DNA from: Pseudoramibacter porci
GTDB lineage: Bacteria > Bacillota > Clostridia > Eubacteriales > Eubacteriaceae
NCBI RefSeq assembly: GCF_009696145.1
Contig: NZ_VUMO01000004.1
Location: forward strand, 62,001 to 126,000
Direction of reading: 5' to 3'
DNA: 64,000 nucleotides
Shown in pieces: positions 17,382 to 26,774 of the stretch (position 1 is the first letter of the stretch; every line of letters begins with the position of its first letter). The position numbers were made by a program, and so were the translations under genes. The notes beneath the pieces were generated by a model. It saw only the letters and a list, made by a program, of their open reading frames with translations, did not search any database and was not told the origin of the DNA.

Positions 17382-18161
17382 ATGCAGAATAGTGAGAAAA
17401 GACAAATGGTCCAGACTGAGATCGGACCCGTTTGTTTTTCGGACACAGAATTCGCTGAATACGCGCTAAAAAGGGCATTGTCAAAAACGCCTGCACCGTT
17501 TTCCGGCGTAATTTTCGACATGGACGGCGTCATTTTTGATTCTGAACGGGAGGTGCTTCACGCCTGGCAGGAAGTAGCTGCCAAGCATCAGATTCCTCAC
17601 ATCGCGGACGTAATCATCGCCTGCCTTGGGACGAATTTCCAGGCAACGCGGAAGAAGTTTGACGATTTTTACGGCGCCGATTTCCCATTTGATCAATATG
17701 AAGATGAAATGCGGGCAATCTTTTATCGACGGTACGATGAAAACCATGGGCTGCCGTTAAAAAAAGGCGTTAAAGGTCTTTTGGTGGATTTAAAATCGCG
17801 GAATGTTCCGGTTGCGTTAGCGTCGTCAACCCGCGAGGAAGTGGTGCGCCGAGAATTAGAAGATGCCAAAATTATTGAATATTTTGATGCGATAGTCTGC
17901 GGCGATATGGTCGCCCGCAGCAAGCCGGCGCCGGATATCTTTCTCAAAGCGGCCGAAACCATTTCAATCGCACCGACAGACGGATTTGTGATCGAAGACT
18001 CCTACAATGGGATACGCGCTGCGCACGCGGCGGCGCTTCGGCCCATCATGGTGCCGGATTTAAAAGGGCCGGACGAAGAAATGAAGGCAAAGACAGAAGT
18101 GATTTTGCCGGACTTGGACACGGTCAGGACGTATTTTGATGCCATTGACGTGAAATTGTGA
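17382..18161 (+). CDS. HAD-family phosphatase (beta-phosphoglucomutase-like)
   Basis: A 259-residue haloacid dehalogenase-type hydrolase with an unusual 40-residue N-terminal extension before the catalytic FDMDGVIFDSE motif. Motif II is ALASSTREEV, the Lys motif RSKPAPDIF, and motif III VIEDSYNGIRAA; a helical cap lies between motifs I and II, so it belongs with the beta-phosphoglucomutase/small sugar-phosphate phosphatases. Substrate cannot be read from sequence. AAGAGG at 17371-17376 sets ATG 17382, although the frame is open a little further upstream. Confidence 0.85.
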   Translation: MQNSEKRQMVQTEIGPVCFSDTEFAEYALKRALSKTPAPFSGVIFDMDGVIFDSEREVLHAWQEVAAKHQIPHIADVIIACLGTNFQATRKKFDDFYGADFPFDQYEDEMRAIFYRRYDENHGLPLKKGVKGLLVDLKSRNVPVALASSTREEVVRRELEDAKIIEYFDAIVCGDMVARSKPAPDIFLKAAETISIAPTDGFVIEDSYNGIRAAHAAALRPIMVPDLKGPDEEMKAKTEVILPDLDTVRTYFDAIDVKL

Positions 18162-18198
18162 AAATATTGTCGAATATTAAAAAGAGTCCCGAATTCGC

Positions 18199-18227
18199 TT
18201 GAAATAAATAATGAAATCGTGTATAAT
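18199..18227 (+). promoter_or_regulatory. Promoter of the HPr gene
   Basis: TTGAAA (18199-18204), 17-base spacer, TATAAT (18222-18227); 32 bases before the ATG. Confidence 0.8.
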
Positions 18228-18259
18228 CGATGATGACAGAATATATAAGGGGTGGAAAT

Positions 18260-18532
18260 ATGCTTACAAAAAATATAGTGGTAATGAACAAGGCAGGGCT
18301 GCACGCAAAACCAGCTTCGCTTTTTGTGCAGACGGCAAATGAATTTTCGAGTGAAATTTATATCAGTAAAGGGTCGACCCGTGTGAACGCCAAAAGTATC
18401 ATGGGTGTCATGATTTTGGCGGTTTCAAAAGGCGACGAAATTTTGCTTGAAGTGAACGGCGACGATGAAAAAGCGGCGATGGACCGTTTGACGTCGTTGA
18501 TTGAAAACAAGTTTGGCATGCCAGATGAATGA
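18260..18532 (+). CDS. ptsH: Phosphocarrier protein HPr
   Basis: Small phosphoryl carrier of the sugar phosphotransferase system and, in Firmicutes, a regulator of carbon catabolite control. The 90-residue protein has KAGLHAKPAS with the phospho-acceptor His15, and NAKSIMGVM with Ser46, the site of HPr kinase. His15 separates it from Crh, which lacks it. AAGGGGTGG precedes ATG 18260. It has its own promoter and terminator and no enzyme I gene beside it, so the rest of the system must lie elsewhere. Confidence 0.93.
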   Translation: MLTKNIVVMNKAGLHAKPASLFVQTANEFSSEIYISKGSTRVNAKSIMGVMILAVSKGDEILLEVNGDDEKAAMDRLTSLIENKFGMPDE

Positions 18533-18559
18533 AAATTAAATAAGGTAAAGCGGCGTATA

Positions 18560-18598
18560 AAGACTGAGGGGAATCGACCGTCAGTCTTTTGTTTTTTT
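18560..18598 (+). terminator. Terminator after ptsH
   Basis: Stem AAGACTGA (18560-18567) with TCAGTCTT (18581-18588), 13-base loop, then TTTTGTTTTTTT. Confidence 0.85.
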
Positions 18599-18625
18599 GC
18601 GCCATAAAACAGAAAGGAGCAATGT

Positions 18626-19396
18626 TTGAAATTTTTTCGCGAATTTTTAATCGGATTGTCATTTTACACGCGGCTGCCGATTCAGCTTCAAAACGTGACG
18701 GAGGATGAATTCTACAATTCGATGCTTTTGATGCCAGTTATCGGCGTTGTAATCGGCGCGGCGCTTTGGGCTTTTGGCTGGTGCGTCTCTTGGATTAGAA
18801 TGCCAGAGCTGGCAAGTATCCTGATGCTGATTTTTTATATCTGGCTGACTGGCGGCCTGCACTACGACGGCGTCGCCGACACCATTGACGCCGTTTTTTC
18901 AGCGCGGGATCACGAGAAGATGATGAAAATCATGAAGGACAGCCGATTGGGTTCTTTCGGAGCAATTGGGCTGATCCTTTTGATGCTGACCATGTGGACT
19001 GGCTACCGTACGATCATTGACGAGGGCTTATTGGCAGTGCTTTGGCTGATGCCGGTAGTTGGACGGTACTGCGCGATTCAGACCTGCTGCTTTTCAAGTT
19101 ATGCAGAGGGCGGCGGCGGTCTTGGCAGACGGATCACAGAAATTACGAAAGGCTGGCACGTGGCAATTTATCTCGCGGCGATCGCGCTGGCTGCTTGGTG
19201 CATCGCACCGATTTTGACTTATGCTTTTGGCATCACTGCCGTCCTGAATCTGATCATGATGGCAGATCTCAAACGCAAAATCGGCGGGATTACAGGCGAC
19301 ACGATCGGGCTTACGATTGAAATCACACAGGCTGTTTTTATTGTGATGGTTTTGATTTTACAGCATGTTGGCATAGGCCTGCCGGGTATGGTATAA
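18626..19396 (+). CDS. cobS: Adenosylcobinamide-GDP ribazoletransferase (cobalamin synthase)
   Basis: Integral-membrane enzyme joining adenosylcobinamide-GDP and alpha-ribazole to complete the B12 nucleotide loop. The 256-residue protein has five to six helices and the metal-binding GGLHYDGVADTIDA motif, plus RDHEKMMKIMKDSRLGSFG, both diagnostic. TTG 18626 is the start, with AAAGGAG at 18613-18619; an ATG at 18623 is in another frame. No other cobalamin gene is in the window and there is no room for a B12 riboswitch in front, so this copy stands apart from a main cob locus. Confidence 0.93.
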   Translation: MKFFREFLIGLSFYTRLPIQLQNVTEDEFYNSMLLMPVIGVVIGAALWAFGWCVSWIRMPELASILMLIFYIWLTGGLHYDGVADTIDAVFSARDHEKMMKIMKDSRLGSFGAIGLILLMLTMWTGYRTIIDEGLLAVLWLMPVVGRYCAIQTCCFSSYAEGGGGLGRRITEITKGWHVAIYLAAIALAAWCIAPILTYAFGITAVLNLIMMADLKRKIGGITGDTIGLTIEITQAVFIVMVLILQHVGIGLPGMV

Positions 19397-19397
19397 T
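19368..19397 (+). promoter_or_regulatory. Possible promoter at the cobS-ygiQ junction
   Basis: TTGGCA (19368-19373), 18-base spacer, TATAAT (19392-19397) overlapping the cobS stop. It would start RNA at about the ygiQ ATG, giving a leaderless message. Confidence 0.3.
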
Positions 19398-19403
19398 TTG
19401 AAC

Positions 19404-21269
19404 ATGAATGCGTCGAAAATAGCCATTGATGCAAAAATGCCATTTCCAAGAAATAAGCGGGAAATGCAAGCGCTTCAATGGGAATGTTGTGATTTTATTC
19501 TGGTTTCGGGCGATGCTTTTGTGGACCATTCGTCTTTTGGCCCGACGATTATTGCCCGGGTTTTGACGGATTTGGGGTACCACGTGGGCGTCATCGCCCA
19601 GCCGAAATGGGACAGCTCCGATGCTTTTCAGGTGTTAGGTCAGCCCCGTTTGGCTTTTTTGGTCTCATCTGGCAATATGGACTCAATGGTCTGCCATTAC
19701 ACGGTCAATAAAAAAAGAAGACACGATGATGCTTATACGCCAGGCGGCAAGACCGGCGCGCGTCCGGACCGCGCTGTGATCACTTACTGCGGGCGGATTC
19801 GGGAAGCTTGGGGCAGTGTGCCCATTGTCGTCGGTGGCGTCGAGGCCAGCCTGCGGCGTTTTGCCCATTACGATTACTGGCAGAATCGGGTCAGGCGGCC
19901 GATTCTTTTCGATTCAGGTGCGGATTTGCTCGTTTATGGCATGGGCGAGAAGGCGATAGCTGAGATCGCTGAAGCCCTTGATGCAGGTCTGCCCATCGAT
20001 CAAATCACTTATATTCGCGGCACGGGTGTCATGGCGCGAGAGCTCCCGGACGACGCGGTCGTGCTGCCTTCTTTCGAGAAGGTTTCTGAGCCGACTCGCG
20101 AGGGCAAGCGTGCCTTTGCCGAAATGACCAATTTAATTGAAAAAAGCGCCAATCCGTTTAAGGCGCATCCGACAGTTCAGCCCTGCGGCGGGCGTTATTT
20201 TGTTCAGAATCCGCCGCAATTGCCGCTGACTACGCAGGAGATGGACGATGTTTATGAGCTGCCTTATACGAATCAGCAGCTGGGCGGCGGACCGGAAATC
20301 ACCGGCATGTCGGAAATGCATTTTTCAATTACGTCCAATCGAGGATGCTTCGGCAGCTGTGCCTTTTGTGCGATCGGCATGCATCAAGGGCGGATCGTCT
20401 CCAGCCGGAGCAGGGCATCGATTTTAAACGAAGCGAAGCGGATGACCCAGGATCCCCGTTTCAAGGGCATTATTAACGATGTGGGCGGACCGACAGCTAA
20501 TTTTTTGCACCCGGCCTGTGCGAAGCAGCTGAAGACCGGCCCCTGCGCCAATCGGGAATGCCTGTTTCCGGAGGTTTGCCCCAATATTGACGCCGATCAG
20601 AGCGAATTTGCCGAAATGCTTCAAGCGCTGCGGCAACTTCCGGGAGTTCGGAAGGTTTTTGTACGTTCGGGGATTCGCTACGATTATTTGATGGCCGATC
20701 CCACCCGCGCCGCTTTTAATGAATTGGTGTGTCACCACGTCAGCGGGCAGCTGCGTGTGGCGCCGGAACATTTGTCAGATCGCGTGCTGCATTACATGGG
20801 AAAGCCAAAATTCAAGCAGTACGACCAATTTGTTCAGAAATTTAACCGTGCCAGCGAAAAACATCATTTAAAGCAATATGTCGTGCCGTATTTTATTTCC
20901 AGTCATCCTGGTTCGACATTGCAGGATGCTGTGGTGCTAGCAGAGTATTTGCGCGATCATCATCTCGAGCCTGAACAGGTGCAGGATTTTTATCCGACAC
21001 CGGGTTCTCGTGCGACCGCAATGTATTATACGGGCCTCGATCTTGAATCGTTTCAGCCCATTCATATTCCGAAGGGGCGCGAAAAGCGGCTGCAGCGCGC
21101 GCTGCTTCAATATCGAAATCCAAAGAACAGAAGTCTTGTCATCGAGGCGCTGAAGAGATGCGGGCGGGAAGATTTAATCGGATCGGGGCGAAAATGCCTG
21201 ATCCATCCTCAAAATCAAAGACCAAAGCAACACAAAAGAAGCCGTCGAAACCGTAAGGGAGGAAAATAA
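19404..21269 (+). CDS. YgiQ-family radical SAM protein
   Basis: A 621-residue radical S-adenosylmethionine protein of the conserved YgiQ family, whose reaction is unknown. The N-terminal domain resembles a B12-binding-like fold (ILVSGDAFVDHSSFGPTIIARVL, GVIAQP). The cluster motif SNRGCFGSCAFCAIGMHQGR holds the three cysteines (C-x3-C-x2-C). The C-terminal region has PYFISSHPGSTLQD and VQDFYPTPGSRATAMYYTG, typical of the family, then a basic tail. ATG 19404 and TTG 19398 are both possible; neither has a good ribosome site. Confidence 0.92.
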   Translation: MNASKIAIDAKMPFPRNKREMQALQWECCDFILVSGDAFVDHSSFGPTIIARVLTDLGYHVGVIAQPKWDSSDAFQVLGQPRLAFLVSSGNMDSMVCHYTVNKKRRHDDAYTPGGKTGARPDRAVITYCGRIREAWGSVPIVVGGVEASLRRFAHYDYWQNRVRRPILFDSGADLLVYGMGEKAIAEIAEALDAGLPIDQITYIRGTGVMARELPDDAVVLPSFEKVSEPTREGKRAFAEMTNLIEKSANPFKAHPTVQPCGGRYFVQNPPQLPLTTQEMDDVYELPYTNQQLGGGPEITGMSEMHFSITSNRGCFGSCAFCAIGMHQGRIVSSRSRASILNEAKRMTQDPRFKGIINDVGGPTANFLHPACAKQLKTGPCANRECLFPEVCPNIDADQSEFAEMLQALRQLPGVRKVFVRSGIRYDYLMADPTRAAFNELVCHHVSGQLRVAPEHLSDRVLHYMGKPKFKQYDQFVQKFNRASEKHHLKQYVVPYFISSHPGSTLQDAVVLAEYLRDHHLEPEQVQDFYPTPGSRATAMYYTGLDLESFQPIHIPKGREKRLQRALLQYRNPKNRSLVIEALKRCGREDLIGSGRKCLIHPQNQRPKQHKRSRRNRKGGK

Positions 21270-21270
21270 C

Positions 21271-21714
21271 ATGGTGTATAAACCTGAAATCAGCGGCAAA
21301 ACCAATAAGGGTTTTACAGAATCGATCGAAGATTATCTTGAAGAAATTTATTTAGATTATATCGGCAGCAACACGGGTGTGCGAATTACCGATTTGGCCC
21401 AGGCGATGGGGGTGACCAAGGCCAGTGCGACCGATGCTGTTAAGAAAATGAAAGACCGCGGTTTAGTCCGCCACGAACGCTACGGCCGGATTTATCTTAC
21501 AGATGCGGGACTGCAGGCGGCGAAGGTGGTCTACGACCGGCACGTGACGATTACACAGTTTATTCGCAACTTCCTCGACGTTTCGCCAGAAGTTGCGGAA
21601 AATGACGCCTGCGGCATTGAACACATTATCAGTGATGAGACTTTCGCTGCGATTAAGGCGGCGCTCCGCCGGCAGGCCATTTATGAAATGAGCGGAAAAA
21701 AAGACGAAGATTAA
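21271..21714 (+). CDS. DtxR/MntR-family metal-dependent regulator
   Basis: A 147-residue repressor of the DtxR/MntR family that senses manganese or ferrous iron. Seen: SIEDYLEEIYLDYIG at the start of the winged helix, VRITDLAQAMGVTKASATDAVKKMKDRGLV as the helix-turn-helix, then a dimerisation helix with metal-ligand type residues (DRHVTITQFI, EVAENDACGIEHII, where C and E/H are ligands). GGGAGG precedes the ATG. Its stop overlaps the next start (TAATG), so it is co-translated with the RNA methyltransferase; a link between the two is not known. Confidence 0.9.
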   Translation: MVYKPEISGKTNKGFTESIEDYLEEIYLDYIGSNTGVRITDLAQAMGVTKASATDAVKKMKDRGLVRHERYGRIYLTDAGLQAAKVVYDRHVTITQFIRNFLDVSPEVAENDACGIEHIISDETFAAIKAALRRQAIYEMSGKKDED

Positions 21715-23081
21715 TGAAAAAGAATCAAAAATTAAATCATTACCGTGTCGGCGATCATCTCACAGTGACGATTTCCGATATGACACGGCGCGGAGAAGGG
21801 GTCGGCCACGTTGAGGGGCAGGCCCTTTTTGTCGATGGGGCAGTTGTCGGCGAGACTGTTGAAGCCGAATTGACGGCGGTCAAGCAGCAGTATCTGAAAG
21901 GCAAGATGAGTCGGATCCTCGCGTACTCAGAAAACCGGAAAACGCCGGATTGTCCGGCTTTCCCGGAATGCGGCGGGTGTCAATGGCTGCATTTGACGGC
22001 GTCCTGCGAAAATGAGCTCAAACGGCAGACGGTGATCAACGCATTTAAACACATCGGCGGGTTGACAGATGTGGCTGAGAAAGTTCGGCCGACTATTGGC
22101 ATGGAGCGGCCATGCCGCTATCGCAATAAGGCACAGCTTAAAGTGTCAGATGCGGGAATTGGCTTTTATCAAAAGGGTAGTCATGCGGTGGTGCCCATTG
22201 ACGACTGCATGAATCAAAAGCGGCCTTTGGGACCAGTCATGGAGGTGTGCCAAAAATGGATGACGACGCTTAAACTCACACCCTACGATGAAAAAAGCCG
22301 GCGTGGGGATGTGCGCGGCTTTCTGCTTCGGACGAACCGCCAAGGCGATGCGATGGTGGTACCGGTTGTCAGTCACGAGTTATCGTCCGAGCAGAAAAGA
22401 CAGACGGTGCAGATTTTTGAAAACCTGCCGCAGTTAAAAAGTCTTTTGCTCAATATCCACACCAAGCCTAACAACCGCGTTTTAGGAGCGAAGACGGAGC
22501 TTTTAGCTGGGAAAGCGTTTATCGAAGAAACGTTGTGCGGCTACACCTTTAACATTTCACCCCAGTCCTTTTTCCAGGTTAATACCGTCCAGGCAGAAAG
22601 GCTTTACGAAAAAGCCAAGGTGTATGCAGCATTGACGGGGAAAGAAACCCTCTGGGACTTGTACTGCGGAACAGGCACCATCGGCATTTGTATGGCTAAA
22701 GACGCCGGACAGGTGCTCGGCGTCGAGATCGTGCCGGAAGCCGTCGCGGATGCGCACAAAAATGCGATGCGCAACCACGTTCAGAATATTTCTTTTATCT
22801 GCGGCAAGGCAGAAGACGTGATGCCCGAGCAGATCAGACAGGGCAGCCGCGCCGATGTTGCTGTTGTCGATCCGCCGCGAAAGGGCTGTGCGCGAACTTT
22901 GCTCGACAGCTTGGTCGCCTGCCGCATCCCTAAAATTGTGTACGTCTCCTGTGATCCCGCGACATTGGCCCGGGATGTGGGCATTTTGACAAAAGCCGGA
23001 TATGAACTGATTGAAGCAACGCCGGTCAATATGTTCCCGGGAACGGGGCACGTGGAAACGGTAGCTTTGATATCAAGATAA
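21714..23081 (+). CDS. 23S rRNA (uracil-5-)-methyltransferase, RlmD/RlmCD type
   Basis: S-adenosylmethionine-dependent m5U methylase of large-subunit rRNA, 455 residues. It has an N-terminal TRAM domain (VTISDMTRRGEGVGHVEG), an iron-sulfur site CPAFPECGGCQWLH plus an upstream-spaced Cys, the SAM loop LYCGTGTIGICM, and the nucleophile segment VSCDPATLARDV. The Gram-positive RlmCD enzyme methylates both U747 and U1939; whether this copy does one or both cannot be told. Its ATG overlaps the regulator's stop. Confidence 0.93.
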   Translation: MKKNQKLNHYRVGDHLTVTISDMTRRGEGVGHVEGQALFVDGAVVGETVEAELTAVKQQYLKGKMSRILAYSENRKTPDCPAFPECGGCQWLHLTASCENELKRQTVINAFKHIGGLTDVAEKVRPTIGMERPCRYRNKAQLKVSDAGIGFYQKGSHAVVPIDDCMNQKRPLGPVMEVCQKWMTTLKLTPYDEKSRRGDVRGFLLRTNRQGDAMVVPVVSHELSSEQKRQTVQIFENLPQLKSLLLNIHTKPNNRVLGAKTELLAGKAFIEETLCGYTFNISPQSFFQVNTVQAERLYEKAKVYAALTGKETLWDLYCGTGTIGICMAKDAGQVLGVEIVPEAVADAHKNAMRNHVQNISFICGKAEDVMPEQIRQGSRADVAVVDPPRKGCARTLLDSLVACRIPKIVYVSCDPATLARDVGILTKAGYELIEATPVNMFPGTGHVETVALISR

Positions 23082-23114
23082 AGGACCAAATCAAGAGAAC
23101 GAAAGAAGGTTATG

Positions 23115-24914
23115 ATGAGCAAAACCATAAGAGAACGTAAAGACTTGGATCCACAGTATATGTGGGATCTGTCGAGTTTATATCAAAGTGATGCAGAATG
23201 GGAAAATGCACTCCCTGAAATTGACGCGGACATTCAGAAATTAGCGGCGTATCAGGGAAAATTGAAGAACGCAAAGACGATCAGGGCGTTTTTCGATTTG
23301 GATACAGAACTAAGCAGAAAGCTATCGAATTATTATTGTTATGCGAGTTTGAGAAATTGCGAGGATACCCGATCAAATGATGGTAAAGCCATGGAATCCA
23401 AGGCGTACATGATCTACGCCAAATACGCGCAGGCTGTGAGTTTTGCGGAACCTGAGATTCTCGCTATGGATGAGACGGCTTTAGCGGCGGTTGTGAAAGA
23501 CGAGGCGTTAGCGCCTTACGCGTTTGTCATGCAGAAGCTATTAGACGAGAAGCCGCACGTCTTATCCGGAAAGGAAGAAGCGCTGCTGGCGGCCTTCACA
23601 GAGGTGCTGGGCGCCCCCGGGAAGATCAGTGAAAACCTGCAGGACGCTGACCTCAGGTTTAATCAAGCCATGGATAGCAAGGGCGAAAGCCATGAAGTGA
23701 CGCAATCCAACTACATTTTATTACAAATGGATGAAGACCGCGTTCTGAGAAAACATGCCTTTGAAAGCTTCTACAAGGGTTTCAAAGAACATATTAATAC
23801 CTTCGGGGCAACTTATAATGCTTGTGTCAAAGAAGCTGTTGCCAGCGCACAGGTCCGCCATTACGCCTCTTCGAGGGCGATGAGTATGGCAGATGAACAT
23901 GTGCCGGAACAAGTTTATGACGGGTTGATCGAAACGGTGAGAAAGTATATGCCCGCAATGTACCGTTACGTTCATTTGAGGAAAAAAATCTTAGATTTAG
24001 ATGAACTTCACTATTACGATGTCTACACACCGCTTATTCCCGGCTCTTCTAAGAAATATACCTACACGGAAGCGCAGCAGATGGTGCTCGACGCGGTGCG
24101 CCCTCTCGGTGAAGCTTATGTGAATCGGGTGAAGCAGGCTTTTATTGATCGCTGGATCGACGTGTATCCCAATGTTGGAAAACGCGGAGGCGCGTTCTCG
24201 AGCGGGACCTACGATTCAAATCCATACATTTTAACGAACTTTACCGGCACCTTGGACAGTGTGAGCACCATTGCACATGAAATGGGTCATTCTCAGCATA
24301 CTTGGCTTTCCAATCACACACAGGCACCGCAGAATGCGGATTATACGTTGTTTGTGGCCGAAGTCGCATCCACGGTGAATGAAAATTTATTGGTTGAACA
24401 ACTGCTTGCGAAAACAACTGAACCTAGGGAACGGTTAGCGCTTTTCAATCACTATCTTGAAGGGTTCAAAGGAACTGTTTTTCGTCAGACGATGTTTGCA
24501 GAATTTGAAAAAGACGCACACGCGATGGCTGAGAAAGGGGAAGCGCTGACGCCAGAAAGTTTGAGCGGTCTGTATAAGCAGTTGATCCATGATTATTTTG
24601 GCGATGCATTGATCATCGACGATGAAGTTCAGTACGAATGGGCCAGGATTCCGCATTTTTATCGACCATTCTACGTCTACAAGTACGCGACAAGTTATTG
24701 TGCGGCGGTAGCACTGTCAGAAGCCATTTTGAATGACGGGCAGGAAGCCGTTACAAAGTATCTGGAATTTTTATCTATGGGCGGCAGTGCCTACCCGTTA
24801 GACGAACTCAAGCATGCAGGCGTTGACTTTACAACGACGGCACCGATGGAACGCGCGTTAATGAAGTTCAATCAGATTTTAGACGATGTTGAGGAAACGT
24901 TAAAACAGATATAA
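23115..24914 (+). CDS. pepF: Oligoendopeptidase F
   Basis: Cytosolic zinc metallopeptidase of family M3 that cuts short peptides. The 599-residue protein has the catalytic HEMGH at residues 388-392 followed by SQHTWLSNHTQAPQNADYTLFVAEVASTVNE, with the downstream Glu zinc ligand, and the usual N-terminal helical clamp. ATG 23115 is favoured over ATG 23112 by spacing from AAGAAGG. It ends a run of genes from ygiQ; beyond it the accessory stretch begins. Confidence 0.96.
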   Translation: MSKTIRERKDLDPQYMWDLSSLYQSDAEWENALPEIDADIQKLAAYQGKLKNAKTIRAFFDLDTELSRKLSNYYCYASLRNCEDTRSNDGKAMESKAYMIYAKYAQAVSFAEPEILAMDETALAAVVKDEALAPYAFVMQKLLDEKPHVLSGKEEALLAAFTEVLGAPGKISENLQDADLRFNQAMDSKGESHEVTQSNYILLQMDEDRVLRKHAFESFYKGFKEHINTFGATYNACVKEAVASAQVRHYASSRAMSMADEHVPEQVYDGLIETVRKYMPAMYRYVHLRKKILDLDELHYYDVYTPLIPGSSKKYTYTEAQQMVLDAVRPLGEAYVNRVKQAFIDRWIDVYPNVGKRGGAFSSGTYDSNPYILTNFTGTLDSVSTIAHEMGHSQHTWLSNHTQAPQNADYTLFVAEVASTVNENLLVEQLLAKTTEPRERLALFNHYLEGFKGTVFRQTMFAEFEKDAHAMAEKGEALTPESLSGLYKQLIHDYFGDALIIDDEVQYEWARIPHFYRPFYVYKYATSYCAAVALSEAILNDGQEAVTKYLEFLSMGGSAYPLDELKHAGVDFTTTAPMERALMKFNQILDDVEETLKQI

Positions 24915-24946
24915 TTGTCGATTCAAATTAAGGGAGAGATCTCTTT

Positions 24947-25476
24947 ATGAAAGATTATCTGCTGTTCTCACTGGTTTACATTTTTGAGAACGACCTTTTG
25001 ACCGGGGTGCGCAGCAGAAACAGCTATGAGGAAATCTGCGACGAATTTCTTCAACAGGCAGAAAAAATGTCATCTGCATCCTTGCGGACGTGAATGGTCT
25101 TCACGAAAAAAACAATCAGGAGGGACATGCAGCGGGCGACGTGATGCTGCAGGCCGTGGCTGTGGCGATGGCAGAAGCCTTCGGAAGAGAGAATACCTTC
25201 CGCTTTGGCGGGGATGAATTTGTCTCGATTGTGTTTGATACGCCGCGCTCTGATATTGAGAAGAGGGTGGAAGCGGTGAAAAAGAAACTCGAGGACATGG
25301 GATATTTTGTCTCCTATGGCATGGCAGAGAAGCTTACAGGCGGGATCAACTCTGACCGGATGCTGATGGAGGCAGAGAAGCAGATGCGGGAGGCAAAAGC
25401 CTGTTTCTATTCAAACCCGGAGAACTCGCGGTGTGCGCGGCTGTCAGAAAATGTCAATAAAAGTGAGACCCTTTGA
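24947..25476 (+). pseudogene. GGDEF diguanylate cyclase, broken by a one-base loss in an A-run
   Basis: The first frame (24947-25093) starts MKDYLLFSLVYIFENDLLTGVRSRNSYEE, the usual entry to a GGDEF domain, then ends in a false tail at a stop. Restoring one A in the six-A run at 25062-25067 joins it to a second frame that reads KNVICILADVNGLHEKNNQEGHAAGD...FRFGGDEFVSIVFD, a near-canonical cyclase with intact RxGGDEF. The joined protein would be about 176 residues, with no sensor domain. Either the gene is dead, it is switched by slippage, or the base was lost in sequencing. GGGAGAG precedes the start. Confidence 0.85.
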
Positions 25477-25835
25477 AATTTTCTGCAATTCCTGTGCAAG
25501 GCGTATCTACACGATTGGACGAGAGGGTTTTGGGCTTAAAGTTGAAGCTTTTTTAAACGCATCAGCCCGGCTGATGGTTTATTGATTCTTCTCGTTTATC
25601 TCGTCGAAGCCGTGCTGAAGCATAACAATTAAAAAGTTTCTGCAAGTTTTATACAATCAAAACCCATAAGTGGCGATTCTGGATTTTGGTGCCGCTGGCG
25701 ATGATCGCCTGGGGCGCGACGGCAAGGTGACGGGAAAGCAGGGATTCGCAAAGAAGAACAATGGCGGCAGACGGCAGAAGCTGTGGCGCGTTTTTTAGAC
25801 AAATGACAAATTGAGGAACACGGATTGGATAAATA
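25477..25835 (+). other. 360-base gap with decayed coding remnants
   Basis: No intact gene is seen. A hairpin CATCAGC/GCTGATG at 25560-25576 is a weak terminator at best. At 25680-25806 two short frame pieces look like former coding sequence (VPLAMIAWGATAR in one frame; DGKAGIRKEEQWRQTAEAVA ending at a TGA at 25804 in another), as if a gene lost its frame. The family is not recognised. Confidence 0.45.
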
Positions 25836-26669
25836 ATGATCAATATTATAAGCATCAATCAGATTAATACAGCGGCTCTCGGCATTTATCATTGCTTGTC
25901 GGAGAAACAGCTGCGTCATTATTTTGAGCCGGAACCGGGCATTTTCATTGCGGAAAGTCCGAAGGTAATCCTGCGCGCGCTGGACGCCGGCTATCAGCCG
26001 CTCTCTCTGCTTCTGACGGATAAAGAAATTCAGGGAGATGCTGCCGGCATATTAGAACGACTTGAGAAAGTTCCAGAATGGTGCATTCCTGTTTATTCTG
26101 GGGAAGAGAACCTGTTGGCGAAAATTACCGGATTTCACCTGACAAGAGGGGTGCTTTGCGCGATGCGCCGTAGAATCCTGCCGAAGATGGAGGTGTTGTG
26201 TGCCGGCGCTTCACGTATTGCCATACTCGAAAACATTGAGAACCCGACCAATATAGGCGCCATCTTCCGTTCGGCGGCTGCGATGGATATTGACGCGCTG
26301 CTGCTCACGAAGGGATGCAGTGATCCGCTTTACCGGCGGGCGGTCAGAGTCAGCATGGGCAATGTGTTTCAAGTGTCGTGGACTTTTCTGTCAGAGCGGG
26401 ACTGGCCGAACAAAACACTTCTCCGGCTGCATGAGATGGGTTTTTGTTCCGTGTCTCTCGCGTTGAGCGAACAGAGTGTCGCGATCGATGATCCGATCTT
26501 GAAAAAAAATAAACTGGCTATACTGCTCGGCGCAGAAGGCGACGGATTGGCCTCTCATACGATTGCCGAATCCGAATATACGGCGAAGATTCCGATGCGT
26601 CACGGTGTGGATTCTCTGAATGTTGCAGCCGCCAGTGCTGTTGCTTTCTGGGAACTGCGCCGAAGATGA
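25836..26669 (+). CDS. TrmH/SpoU-family RNA 2'-O-methyltransferase
   Basis: A 277-residue SAM-dependent methylase with the alpha/beta-knot of the SPOUT class. Motif 1 is ENIENPTNIGAIFRSA (the Asn and Arg that bind the target ribose), motif 2 LAILLGAEGDGL, and motif 3 IPMRHGVDSLNVAAASAVAFWE. An N-terminal domain of about 110 residues resembles the RNA-binding L30e-like part of rRNA methylases. The substrate (tRNA or 23S rRNA) cannot be told. No strong ribosome site precedes the ATG. It lies in the accessory stretch beside broken genes. Confidence 0.87.
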   Translation: MINIISINQINTAALGIYHCLSEKQLRHYFEPEPGIFIAESPKVILRALDAGYQPLSLLLTDKEIQGDAAGILERLEKVPEWCIPVYSGEENLLAKITGFHLTRGVLCAMRRRILPKMEVLCAGASRIAILENIENPTNIGAIFRSAAAMDIDALLLTKGCSDPLYRRAVRVSMGNVFQVSWTFLSERDWPNKTLLRLHEMGFCSVSLALSEQSVAIDDPILKKNKLAILLGAEGDGLASHTIAESEYTAKIPMRHGVDSLNVAAASAVAFWELRRR

Positions 26670-26774
26670 CGCGTTTGAGAAAAGATTAAAGCATGACAAC
26701 CTGTACAGAGGCCATCTTTCTGAGATGTTTGTTTGAATCGACAGGACAGGCACTTTATTTAGGAGGTTAAATCG

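Noticed and set aside
18540-18625. Possible cobalamin riboswitch before cobS
   Set aside because: The gap is under 100 bases and is filled by the ptsH terminator; no B12-box is seen.
25560-25576. Hairpin CATCAGC/GCTGATG as a terminator
   Set aside because: Short stem and no following T-run; kept only as part of the gap description.
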